In this document: positions 23,625 to 31,126 of the stretch, piece after piece | How positions within the stretch are numbered: the stretch's first letter is position 1 | How the letters are laid out: each line of letters opens with the position of its first letter | Notes under the pieces: generated by a model | Database searches by the model: none | What the model saw: only the letters and a program-made list of their open reading frames with translations | What the model was told of the DNA's origin: nothing | Translations under genes and position numbers: made by a program | Assembly (NCBI GenBank): GCA_023410055.1 | Contig: JAEYQK010000028.1 | Location: 1-35,468, forward strand | Origin: Acidobacteriota bacterium | GTDB taxonomy: Bacteria; Acidobacteriota; Terriglobia; Terriglobales; Acidobacteriaceae | Length of the DNA stretch: 35,468 nucleotides | Direction: 5' to 3'

Positions 23625-24914
23625 ATGCAGAACAACCGAATGTCTCTACCCTTGTCCGAAGTCGATCCCGAAGTTGCACTGGCGATAGCCAATGAAGAGC
23701 GCCGCCAGCATGAGGGACTTGAACTGATCGCCTCCGAGAATTTTGTCAGCGAGGCTGTGCTTGAAGCGATGGGCTCCGTGTTCACGAACAAGTATGCCGA
23801 GGGCTATCCCGGTAAGCGCTATTACGGTGGTTGCGTGTTCACCGACGTTGTCGAAAACCTCGCGCGCGACCGTGCGAAGAAGTTGTTCGGCGCCGACCAC
23901 GCCAACGTTCAGCCCCACTCTGGCTCGACCGCCAACATGGAAGCCTACGAAGCCGTGCTCAAGCCGGGCGACACGATCCTCGGGCTGAACCTTGCGCACG
24001 GTGGTCACCTCACCCATGGGCATCCGCTCAACTTCTCGGGCAAGACCTACAAGATCGTTCCTTACGGCGTAACCAAGGATACCGAGACCCTCGACTACGA
24101 CGAAATCGAGCGCCTCGCCATGGAGCACCATCCGAAAATCATCGTGGGTGGCGGCAGCGCGTATCCGCGCATCATCGACTTTGCCCGCATGCGTCAGATC
24201 GCCGATAAGGCCGGCGCGCTCTATATGGTCGACATGGCGCACTTCGCCGGACTCGTTGCTGGTGGCGTGCATCCGTCACCGGTGCCGCACGCGCACATCG
24301 TCACGACCACGACGCACAAGACTCTGCGCGGACCACGCGCCGGAATGATCCTGTGCAAAGAGCAGTTTGCGAAGGACGTGGACAAGGTCGTGTTCCCTGG
24401 CGATCAGGGTGGACCGCTGGTTCACATCATCGCCGCCAAGGCCGTGTGCTTCCTGGAAGCGATGCAGCCAAGCTTCAAGGACTACGCCGCGCAAATCGTG
24501 AAGAATGCGCAGGCACTTGCGGACACGCTGGCGAAGAACGGCTTCCGCGTTGTGTCGGGCGGAACCGACACGCACCTGATGCTGATCGACGTGTTCGCCA
24601 AGGGCATGCTGGGCAGCGAAGCCGAGAAGGCGCTGGGCGAAGCCGGCATTACGGTCAACAAGAACACGATCCCCTTCGACACCAATCCGCCGATGAAGCC
24701 GAGCGGCATTCGCCTCGGTTCGCCTGCGTGTACGACGCGCGGCATGAAGGAACCCGAGTTCCGCCAGATCGGCAACTGGATCGCCGATGCGCTTGATCAC
24801 CGCAGCGAACCCGACCGCCTCGCTCGCATCCGCAAGCAGGTCTTTGAACTCGCCGAAGTCTTCCCGCTTTACAAGGGACGACGAGACAAGAATGCGGCTG
24901 GAGCGAAAGCGTAA
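23625..24914 (+). CDS. glyA: Serine hydroxymethyltransferase
   Basis: A 429-residue PLP enzyme converting serine and tetrahydrofolate to glycine and methylene-tetrahydrofolate. Seen directly: HEGLELIASENFVS, YAEGYPGKRYYGG, VQPHSGSTANMEAY, and the PLP-binding Lys232 in TTTTHKTLRGPRAG. Length is normal. Two adjacent ATGs occur (23622 and 23625); the second is better spaced from GGAG at 23615-23618. It is probably its own transcript, and its 3' end is followed by a long imperfect hairpin. Confidence 0.97.
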   Translation: MQNNRMSLPLSEVDPEVALAIANEERRQHEGLELIASENFVSEAVLEAMGSVFTNKYAEGYPGKRYYGGCVFTDVVENLARDRAKKLFGADHANVQPHSGSTANMEAYEAVLKPGDTILGLNLAHGGHLTHGHPLNFSGKTYKIVPYGVTKDTETLDYDEIERLAMEHHPKIIVGGGSAYPRIIDFARMRQIADKAGALYMVDMAHFAGLVAGGVHPSPVPHAHIVTTTTHKTLRGPRAGMILCKEQFAKDVDKVVFPGDQGGPLVHIIAAKAVCFLEAMQPSFKDYAAQIVKNAQALADTLAKNGFRVVSGGTDTHLMLIDVFAKGMLGSEAEKALGEAGITVNKNTIPFDTNPPMKPSGIRLGSPACTTRGMKEPEFRQIGNWIADALDHRSEPDRLARIRKQVFELAEVFPLYKGRRDKNAAGAKA

Positions 24915-24918
24915 AAGC

Positions 24919-24992
24919 ATTTCTGATTGTTGATTTCTGATTTCTGATTTGGAGCACTGTCAATCGGAAATCAGAAATCGAAAATCAGAAAT
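24919..24992. repeat. Long imperfect inverted repeat built of TTTCTGATT units
   Basis: The left arm (24919-24949) carries three copies of TTTCTGATT or a close form. The right arm (24962-24992) is its reverse complement with about four mismatches. The loop is about 12 nt. The stem begins five bases after the glyA stop. It lacks a T run, so it may be a mobile palindromic repeat or a weak terminator rather than a standard one. Confidence 0.75.
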
Positions 24993-25024
24993 ATTCGTTG
25001 TAACTGCAAGAAGGGGTTACCCCC

Positions 25025-25528
25025 ATGATCGGACGCTGCGAGGACAGCGACTTCGAAACTATCTGGACGATCATCAATGACGGCGCGCAGGCTTATCGCG
25101 GCGTCATACCTGCCGATCGCTGGACCGAACCCTACATGTCACGAGAAGAGCTGCGCCAACAGATCGAAGACGGCGTCGAGTTCTGGGGATACGAAGAAGG
25201 CGGAACGCTCGTGGCCGTCATGGGCATTCAACACGTGCAGGATGTCACCCTCATCCGCCACGCTTACGTGCGAACGGCTTACCAGAAACAAGGTATAGGT
25301 GCGAAGTTGCTTTCAAAGCTGCGCCTGCTTGCGCGTGGGCCTGTGTTGATCGGCGCCTGGGCGGATGCGATCTGGGCGATAGAGTTTTACGAGAAGCACG
25401 GCTTCCGCCAGGTTGACACCGAGGAAAAGAACCGCCTACTCAGGAAGTACTGGACGATACCCGAGCGTCAGATCGAGACCTCGGTCGTGTTGTCGGACGG
25501 GAACTTTGCGCACGCGACAACTGCCTAG
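25025..25528 (+). CDS. GNAT family N-acetyltransferase
   Basis: A 167-residue acetyltransferase of the Gcn5-related fold. The acetyl-CoA pyrophosphate-binding motif is Q87-K-Q-G90-I-G92-A93, preceded by the strand LIRHAYVR. A later WAIEFYEKHGFRQVD is the usual final helix and strand. The substrate (small molecule or protein amino group) cannot be told. The start is ATG 25025. It follows the glyA hairpin and is convergent with the aldo/keto reductase gene, 29 nt away. Confidence 0.85.
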   Translation: MIGRCEDSDFETIWTIINDGAQAYRGVIPADRWTEPYMSREELRQQIEDGVEFWGYEEGGTLVAVMGIQHVQDVTLIRHAYVRTAYQKQGIGAKLLSKLRLLARGPVLIGAWADAIWAIEFYEKHGFRQVDTEEKNRLLRKYWTIPERQIETSVVLSDGNFAHATTA

Positions 25529-25557
25529 CTCGCCGTGCCTAGCAAAGTTCTGTGTGA

Positions 25558-26415
25558 CTATACCGTTGCGATCCTGCGCAGCAGGTCTTCCTGTTCATTT
25601 TTGTTTTCGGCGCCGATGGTGAAGGCATCGAGCAGGCCAAGGCCGAGGGCGTAGCGTAAGGCTTCGTCTTGACGATTGCGCAGCTTGCCCGCGCCGAGAA
25701 TCTTCATTCCGATCAGGCCCTTTCCGGCGGCCTTCATTTCCTTCATAACGCTGACCACGGTCTCGGGAGAAGCGTCCATCGCGACGCCTGCCGGGTTAAT
25801 GCGTACGAGGTCGACTTCCACCCAGGGCGATTTGGCCGCCGCCCGCAGCGCTTCGATGCTGTGGCAGGAACAGCCATGAGCGCGGATGATCCCCTTCATC
25901 TTGGCTTCGGAAAGGACGTCCATTACGCCACGGAACCTATCGGTCCAGTCGCCCTCGGTGATGAAGTGCATGAGCACGACGTCAATGTAGTCGGTGCCGA
26001 GCTCGCGTCTGAAACGATCAAGGTCGGCACGGACCGACTTAGGGTCGCGCGAAAGCGTTTTGGTCAGGACGGTCACCTTGTCGCGCTGGACATGCTTGAG
26101 CGCTTCGGCCATATGGGCGTGACTTCCATATGCGTCGGCACCCTCGAAGAAGCGCAATCCGCGGTCATAACCGTTTAGCATCAGATCGGAGAGACCCTTG
26201 ATGCCGAGGCTCGTCTGATTCGAGTGATGGTTCCAGCCGTTCGTGCCGGTGCCCATTGCCAAGCGACTCGTCTTGATGCCGGTCTTTCCCAGAGTCACAA
26301 CGTCGGCGGCCGAGAACTTCTGCGCGCCTAAGGCAGGAAGCTCCGCCAGACGTGACGCCAGACAACCTGCTGCTGCGAGTGAAGCTGAACGGATCAGAAA
26401 ATCCCTTCGATTCAT
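25558..26415 (-). CDS. Tat-exported aldo/keto reductase
   Basis: A 285-residue aldo/keto reductase with an N-terminal twin-arginine signal (MNRRDFLIRSASLAAAGCLA). The catalytic tetrad is visible: Asp94 and Tyr96 in GADAYGSHAH, Lys119 in VLTKT, and His150 in VVLMHF. The start ATG at 26415 has a strong AGGAGGG three bases before it. Export of an NADPH-dependent fold is odd, but Tat-targeted AKR proteins with an N-terminal signal are frequent in Acidobacteriota and Planctomycetes. The lipobox-like LAAAGC could also make it a lipoprotein. Substrate unknown. Confidence 0.86.
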   Translation of the reverse strand: MNRRDFLIRSASLAAAGCLASRLAELPALGAQKFSAADVVTLGKTGIKTSRLAMGTGTNGWNHHSNQTSLGIKGLSDLMLNGYDRGLRFFEGADAYGSHAHMAEALKHVQRDKVTVLTKTLSRDPKSVRADLDRFRRELGTDYIDVVLMHFITEGDWTDRFRGVMDVLSEAKMKGIIRAHGCSCHSIEALRAAAKSPWVEVDLVRINPAGVAMDASPETVVSVMKEMKAAGKGLIGMKILGAGKLRNRQDEALRYALGLGLLDAFTIGAENKNEQEDLLRRIATV

Positions 26416-26542
26416 GAACCCTCCTGGGGCCCGTCCCGTGATCGGTACATACTAGCCAAAACAAGGGCGAAGTACAAACCCCGGGGATGCTCGCCTGCTC
26501 TCCTAGGTAGCGAAACGTATTGGTTGGGGCCAGCGGTTCCCG

Positions 26543-26548
26543 TACAAT
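26543..26548 (+). promoter_or_regulatory. Possible promoter of the glycosyltransferase gene, leaderless start
   Basis: TACAAT ends six bases before the GTG at 26555. A TTGGTT lies 17 bp upstream of it (26520-26525), giving standard spacing for a sigma-70-type promoter. A transcript from here would begin at or next to the start codon. Confidence 0.45.
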
Positions 26549-26554
26549 GCAAGC

Positions 26555-27733
26555 GTGAGAATCGCCTTCGACATTCGGAACATCACGGACTTCGGTGTCG
26601 GCACGTACATCCGAAACGTCGCCCGGACGTTATTGCGGCTTGACCACGAAAACGAGTACTTCTTAATCGGCGATCCTCAGCGCGTGCAGGAGTTGGGTGC
26701 TCTGCCACCGAACTTCCACGCCGTGCCCTTTACGAAAAAACCGAAATCCCTGGCGGGATACTTCGAGTTCCGCCGCATCGTGAAGCAGAATCGCTGCGAC
26801 TTGGTGCACATCCCCCATCTGGTCGGAACGCCGCAGTTTTTACCCTGCCCCTATGTCATCACCGTTCACGACCTGCTGGATTACATTTACCGCTCGCACA
26901 ACGGATCGTCGTCGATGCAACGTGCACTGCATCTTTATTGCACGCGCAACGTCCTGAAGCGTGCCGCGCGCATCCTGGCGGTTTCGAACTCGACCAAGAA
27001 AGACATCGAGCGCTTTTTCAGCATTCCGCCGTCTTCGATCGAAGTCGTTTACAACGCAATTGACGAGCGGTTCAAGCTCGGACACGCGACCGATGCCGAC
27101 CGCGATTTCATCTCCGAGCGCTACCAGGTCAATCATCCATTCATCCTCTATACCGGACGCATCAGCCCTCACAAAAACGTCGTGCGCATTATTGAAGCCT
27201 TTTCTGCGTTGAAGGCTGAGCTCGAAAAAGAGGACAGATTTCCCGACCTGAAGCTGATCATCATTGGCGACGAAGTCTCACGTCACCCCGATCTGCGCCG
27301 CACGGTCATCCGCAGTGGTGTTCAACACGATGTCCGTTTCCTCGGGTTCCTGCCGATTGACGTTCTGCGCATTTTCTACGATGCCGCAAAGGTCTTCGTC
27401 TTCCCGTCGCTCTACGAAGGCTTCGGCCTGCCTCCGCTTGAGGCCATGTCGCACGGCACGCCTGTCGTCACGTCGAATACTTCGTCGTTGCCGGAGGTAG
27501 TCGGAAACGCCGCCGTTCTGGTGAATCCCGAGAACGTTTTTGAACTGATGCGCGCCATCCATCGTGTGCTCGTAGATCAGGGCCTGCGTGACCGACTCAA
27601 GCAGAGAGGCTACGAACAGGCCGCCCGCTATTCCTGGGAAGCCTCGGTCGAGCGCACGCTCGAGATCTACCGCGAAGTGGCCGGATCCAAGAACAATCCC
27701 TCTCCCAAAGCTGATCCCGCGAAGATGTCCTGA
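26555..27733 (+). CDS. GT4-family glycosyltransferase
   Basis: A 392-residue GT-B glycosyltransferase (family 4 type), using a nucleotide sugar in cell-surface polysaccharide or glycolipid synthesis. The N-terminal domain starts MRIAFDIRNITDFGVGTYIRNV. In the C-terminal domain, FILYTGRISPHKN binds the donor, and the EX7E motif is Glu288 to Glu296 in EGFGLPPLEAM. The start is GTG 26555; the nearby ATG is out of frame and stops at once. There is no Shine-Dalgarno, in keeping with the promoter placed directly upstream. No other polysaccharide genes are adjacent, so the product is unknown. Confidence 0.9.
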   Translation: MRIAFDIRNITDFGVGTYIRNVARTLLRLDHENEYFLIGDPQRVQELGALPPNFHAVPFTKKPKSLAGYFEFRRIVKQNRCDLVHIPHLVGTPQFLPCPYVITVHDLLDYIYRSHNGSSSMQRALHLYCTRNVLKRAARILAVSNSTKKDIERFFSIPPSSIEVVYNAIDERFKLGHATDADRDFISERYQVNHPFILYTGRISPHKNVVRIIEAFSALKAELEKEDRFPDLKLIIIGDEVSRHPDLRRTVIRSGVQHDVRFLGFLPIDVLRIFYDAAKVFVFPSLYEGFGLPPLEAMSHGTPVVTSNTSSLPEVVGNAAVLVNPENVFELMRAIHRVLVDQGLRDRLKQRGYEQAARYSWEASVERTLEIYREVAGSKNNPSPKADPAKMS

Positions 27734-27890
27734 GTCAGCCTGGTTCTTTCCCTGTAGTCCGTGTACTTTTTGCCTGACTCCGGGTTTGCTGGACGTTGCC
27801 GCCTCTGAATCGTCCTCAGGAAAAGGGGGCGTCCTCTTGGCACACCATTTGCTTCTAATTGGAAGCGAGTGCGGTTGAGTGGAGGTTCTA

Positions 27891-28739
27891 GTGCGGTTCA
27901 GGGCTGCTTGGTCGTTCGTTCTCTTGGGTTTATTGGCGGGGGCATTTCCTGCCTACCCGCAATCACAGCTGCCGGCCGGTGTTGCCGCTGCCCACGCTCC
28001 CGATTCCGTTGATCAGGTTGTCAGCAGCATGGAGCAGGCTCAGATCAGGAACCGTGAGAACCTGAAGTCATACACTGTGACCCGCGAGTACAAGATTTTC
28101 GACGACGAGACCAAGGCCCAAGATCCAGGGCAGAAACCCAGTTCACAAGTCCTTGCCAGCGTGGCGTTTGTTCCGCCCAACCACAAGACCTTCCACATCG
28201 ACAGCTCCGAAGGCAGCGATCGCGGCAAAAACATCGTGCAGCACATTCTCGAAAACGAGTCCGGCAGCAAGGGCAAAGGACCCGCTCCGCTTACCCGCGA
28301 GAACTACGATTTCGAGCTGCTGGGCGACGATAACATCAACGGACAGTCTTGCTGGGTGCTGGGACTCAAACCGAAGAGCGACGAGAAAACAAAGATTCGT
28401 GGCAAAGCGTGGGTCGACAAGAACACGTATCTTGTTCAGCAGGTTCAAGGCGAGATGAGCAAAACACCGTCCTGGTGGCTGAAGAAGGTTAATACTACCG
28501 TGCGCTTCGGAAATGCCGGGGGAATGTGGTTACCGGTCACGACCTACTCCGTTGCCGACGTGCGCCTATTCGGAAAACACGTGCTGACCTCCCAGGCCGT
28601 CGAGATCAAGACGGAAGAGCAGGTTGCGCGAACCGGTCAGTCCCATCCGCAGCCACGTAGCCAGCGAAGTAGCGCCGGAGTCCAGTCCGGCACCTTCTAC
28701 GCTCCCCTTCTCGGCGCAGGAGTCTACGTTCGGCACTAA
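27891..28739 (+). CDS. Secreted LolA-like (outer-membrane lipoprotein-sorting) protein
   Basis: A 282-residue exported protein. The start is a GTG at 27891, five bases after GGAGG; an earlier in-frame GTG at 27879 lies before that site. The signal peptide ends near residue 24 (FPAYPQS). The body has the half-barrel pattern of LolA/RseB-like proteins: an N-terminal helix with repeated Gln/Arg, ENLKSYTVTREYKIFDD, NYDFELLGDDNINGQSCWVLGLKPK, and IRGKAWVDKNTYLVQQVQGEM. The last 23 residues, from about Ser260, are encoded by a palindromic repeat and flanking sequence, so the tail is probably not ancestral. The specific partner is unknown. Confidence 0.78.
   Translation: MRFRAAWSFVLLGLLAGAFPAYPQSQLPAGVAAAHAPDSVDQVVSSMEQAQIRNRENLKSYTVTREYKIFDDETKAQDPGQKPSSQVLASVAFVPPNHKTFHIDSSEGSDRGKNIVQHILENESGSKGKGPAPLTRENYDFELLGDDNINGQSCWVLGLKPKSDEKTKIRGKAWVDKNTYLVQQVQGEMSKTPSWWLKKVNTTVRFGNAGGMWLPVTTYSVADVRLFGKHVLTSQAVEIKTEEQVARTGQSHPQPRSQRSSAGVQSGTFYAPLLGAGVYVRH
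28669..28692. repeat. GTAGCGCC hairpin repeat inside a gene end
   Basis: GTAGCGCCGGAGTCCAGTCC followed by GGCA. It is the same family as the units at 7226-7275 and 28760-28784. This copy is translated as part of the C-terminal tail of the LolA-like protein. Confidence 0.75.
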
Positions 28740-28759
28740 GTCTTCGCCCGTCGCTGACA

Positions 28760-28784
28760 TGTAGCGCCGGACTCCAGTCCGGCG
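28760..28784. repeat. GTAGCGCC hairpin repeat
   Basis: TGTAGCGCCGGACTCCAGTC followed by CGGCG; the arms GCCGGACT and AGTCCGGC form an 8-bp hairpin. It lies 21 nt after the LolA-like gene stop, between that gene and a tandem repeat. Confidence 0.8.
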
Positions 28785-28804
28785 TATTAATTGCTCTTCC
28801 CATT

Positions 28805-28905
28805 GGTGCCCCACGTTCCCGAAGCTAACGTGGGATTGTCGTGACTACGGCGTCGGTGCCCCACGCTCGCGAAGCTAACGTGGGATGGTCCGTGACTACG
28901 GCGTC
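28805..28905. repeat. Tandem pair of about 50-bp hairpin units
   Basis: Two adjacent units (28805-28854, 50 nt, and 28855-28905, 51 nt) of the form GGTGCCCCACG-hairpin-GTGACTACGGCGTC. The units differ at a few positions and by one inserted C. Each holds a stem of the CCCACG and CGTGGG type. The second unit contains the TAG stop of the chitosanase-like gene on the minus strand. Confidence 0.85.
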
Positions 28906-29672
28906 GCTGCCGTGTGCTCTATTCCAGCTTCGGTGCAACTGAACGCCCGCCGCGTTCCTCCCCATTCCTTGAACGCCTGTTCAGCGGTACGCCGAATCTC
29001 ATCTGCATCGGCCGGCGTGCCATCTCCCGATCCCGGAAATATCACATACAGGATATTGCCCTCGGCACCGCCCCGGCGTGCGTCCGGATCGATGTCCAAC
29101 TCGCGCGCTAAAGCAATCGAGCCCTCGCCGATCTTTCTGCGCGGACCGACATCGGCAATGATCGCCCCAGCCGACTTGCCGTTGGTCAGGTTGATCACCA
29201 TCGCAATATCACCCAGATGCGCGAATCTCAGCGCCTGCGGCGGAAGGGAGATGTAGGGGATCGTGGTCGAATCGACATAACGATCGGGATCGCGAATGTC
29301 GCTGACCGAGAAATCTTCAAGCGCCGTGGTCGAAACGAAATATCCAGGCGCGGGATCGAAGTCGCGTTGAATGACCGGATCGCCGTCGTCATCTGTCACC
29401 AGCGCCCACCAGTGACCGGGGCCACCCGCGTTGCGCAGTGCGTCCAGCCCGGTGTCGTCCGGATGGTAGGCATTCGGAGCACCATCGGCGTCCACCGCGA
29501 AGTGGGACACAAAGAAAAAGGGCGAGTCCAAATCTTGCTCACCGATCGTAAACACAGGCACGTTGCCTACCCTCAACAACTCGTTTTGTTCGCAAGCCTC
29601 CGAAGCGTGAAGCGCAGGTGACAAACCTATTGTCAAAACAACCACAAAGAGGGAACCAAGGGACCGTCGCAT
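28896..29672 (-). CDS. GH75 chitosanase-like secreted protein
   Basis: A 258-residue exported protein that I match to the GH75 chitosanase fold from its sequence pattern: FFVSHFAVDADGAPNAYHP, GGPGHWWALVTDDDGDPV, PGYFVSTTALED, IPYISLPP, LGDIAMVINLTNGKSAGAIIADVG and IGEGSIALARELDI. The Asp of IIADVG and the Glu of IGEGS are nine residues apart, as I recall for the catalytic pair of fungal GH75 enzymes. The frame is open to 29777, but ATG 29672 begins the signal peptide (MRRSLGSLFVVVLTIGLSPALHA). Real substrate could be chitosan or another glycan. It is downstream of nhaA with a gap of about 100 nt. Its final codons and stop fall in a tandem repeat. Confidence 0.72.
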   Translation of the reverse strand: MRRSLGSLFVVVLTIGLSPALHASEACEQNELLRVGNVPVFTIGEQDLDSPFFFVSHFAVDADGAPNAYHPDDTGLDALRNAGGPGHWWALVTDDDGDPVIQRDFDPAPGYFVSTTALEDFSVSDIRDPDRYVDSTTIPYISLPPQALRFAHLGDIAMVINLTNGKSAGAIIADVGPRRKIGEGSIALARELDIDPDARRGGAEGNILYVIFPGSGDGTPADADEIRRTAEQAFKEWGGTRRAFSCTEAGIEHTAATP

Positions 29673-29773
29673 AACGGCTATTAGACGCACCGGGAATAGC
29701 TTTCGTTGGGGAGCGGAGTGTAAAGAATTGATGTACCTGACCATCACAGTCGAGAACGTTGCAGTCAGTCTGA

Positions 29774-31126
29774 TCAACCCAACCGCCGATATGTAACGCG
29801 CAGGAAAATATATCCGGCAGCTCCAGAGAGGCCAGAAACCAGCAAGACGGCGGCCTTTGCGTTGTTGACGTTGGTTGCGTTCGTGAAGGCCAGGTCGGTA
29901 ATGAATAGCGACACGGTAAAGCCGATGCCGCCGAGCAGTGCGACGCCCGCCATCTGACTCCAGCGCACGCCCGAGAGCATGGAGGCCATTCGCGTCTTCA
30001 CGGCAAGGTAGCCGAAAAGGGCGATGCCGATAAGTTTGCCGACTCCCAGTCCAACGATCACGCCGCGTGCCTCTGGGCTAGCGAAGGCTTTCCATGCTGA
30101 AGCCGCGGTGATTGTCACGCCGGCATTGGCGAGCGCGAAAATCGGCAGCACAAAATAGCCAGACCAGGGGTGCAATAGGCGGAGCAGGCGATCCGCTGGA
30201 GACTCGGTCCCTGAGGTGAGCTCTTCGACTTGACCGAGGATGGAATCCGAACGTTCCCTCTCGCCCGCATGAACGGCGGCCTTGAGGTTCTTCATCAGCG
30301 GTTCGGCGTCATCGACGTACCTGCGGCGGCTCAACTGGGCGGACGTCGGTACCATCAGTCCAAGCACGACACCGGCAATCGTCGCATGAATACCGGAAGA
30401 GAACACGGCAAACCAGAACACCGTCGCGAAGGGCAAGTAGTACATGAGTCGATGTATGCCGATGCGCCACATGCCGAACATGACAAGCAAGAGAGCAGCG
30501 GCGGCGACAAGTGCGCCCAGGCTGAGCTGTCCACTGTAGAAAAGTGCAATTACCAGGATGGCGCCGATGTCATCCACGGTCGCGAGTGCAAGCAGGAAGA
30601 TGCGCAATTGAGCCGGTACACGGTCCCCCAATAGTGCCAGCACTCCGAGCGCGAACGCGATGTCGGTTGCCATCGGAATACCCCAGCCATGTTGCGTGGG
30701 GGTGCCGGCGTTCAAAACCGCATAGAGTGCGGCCGGTACGACCATGCCTCCGAGCGCGGCTGCGACCGGCAGCGAAGCGCGTTTTCGATCAGACAGCTCA
30801 CCGTGAACGAATTCGCGCTTCACCTCGATACCGACAACGAAGAAGAAAAGGACCATCAGCGCGTCGTTGACCCACTCGCGCAAGGTATGCGACAGCCCGA
30901 ATGGACCGACGCCAACCAGCGCGCCGAGGTTCCAGAAGTGCTCGTAAGTGACCGACCACCGCGAATTCGCCCACAACAATGCGATCGCTGCCGCCGCGAG
31001 CAGGACGATGCCGCTGCTCGTTTCCGTATGAATGAACTTCTGGACGGGCAGGAGGATGTGCTTTGCGGCGTAAGATCCTCGCGCCCGCGCCAGTGCCGAT
31101 CCGCGGCTCCGTGCCGGTATGCTCAT
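29774..31126 (-). CDS. nhaA: Na+/H+ antiporter NhaA
   Basis: A 450-residue inner-membrane sodium/proton antiporter with about 12 helices. The ion-binding aspartates are Asp185 and Asp186 in LATVDDIGAILVIALFY (equivalent to D163 and D164 of E. coli NhaA), and ATDIAFALGVLALLG contains the conserved Asp155. Also seen are FFFVVGIEVKREFVHGEL and the late GGIGFTVSLFITDLAF. The ATG at 31126 is chosen over a longer frame because it overlaps the stop of the upstream PIG-L fusion gene as ATGA, implying coupled translation. It exports sodium under alkaline or salt stress. The NhaR-like regulator in this window lies 7 kb away. Confidence 0.95.
   Translation of the reverse strand: MSIPARSRGSALARARGSYAAKHILLPVQKFIHTETSSGIVLLAAAAIALLWANSRWSVTYEHFWNLGALVGVGPFGLSHTLREWVNDALMVLFFFVVGIEVKREFVHGELSDRKRASLPVAAALGGMVVPAALYAVLNAGTPTQHGWGIPMATDIAFALGVLALLGDRVPAQLRIFLLALATVDDIGAILVIALFYSGQLSLGALVAAAALLLVMFGMWRIGIHRLMYYLPFATVFWFAVFSSGIHATIAGVVLGLMVPTSAQLSRRRYVDDAEPLMKNLKAAVHAGERERSDSILGQVEELTSGTESPADRLLRLLHPWSGYFVLPIFALANAGVTITAASAWKAFASPEARGVIVGLGVGKLIGIALFGYLAVKTRMASMLSGVRWSQMAGVALLGGIGFTVSLFITDLAFTNATNVNNAKAAVLLVSGLSGAAGYIFLRVTYRRLG

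Noticed and set aside
23646..24272. 208-residue minus-strand frame inside glyA
   Set aside because: Shadow of the well-supported glyA reading frame.
24919..24992. CRISPR-like array of TTTCTGATT
   Set aside because: The repeated units are only about nine bases, have no regular spacers and are arranged as inverted arms of one hairpin.
28896..29777. Longer start of the chitosanase-like gene at 29777, overlapping nhaA by 4 nt
   Set aside because: The added 35 residues lack a signal peptide, whereas the ATG at 29672 starts a good one; the apparent overlap is likely coincidental.
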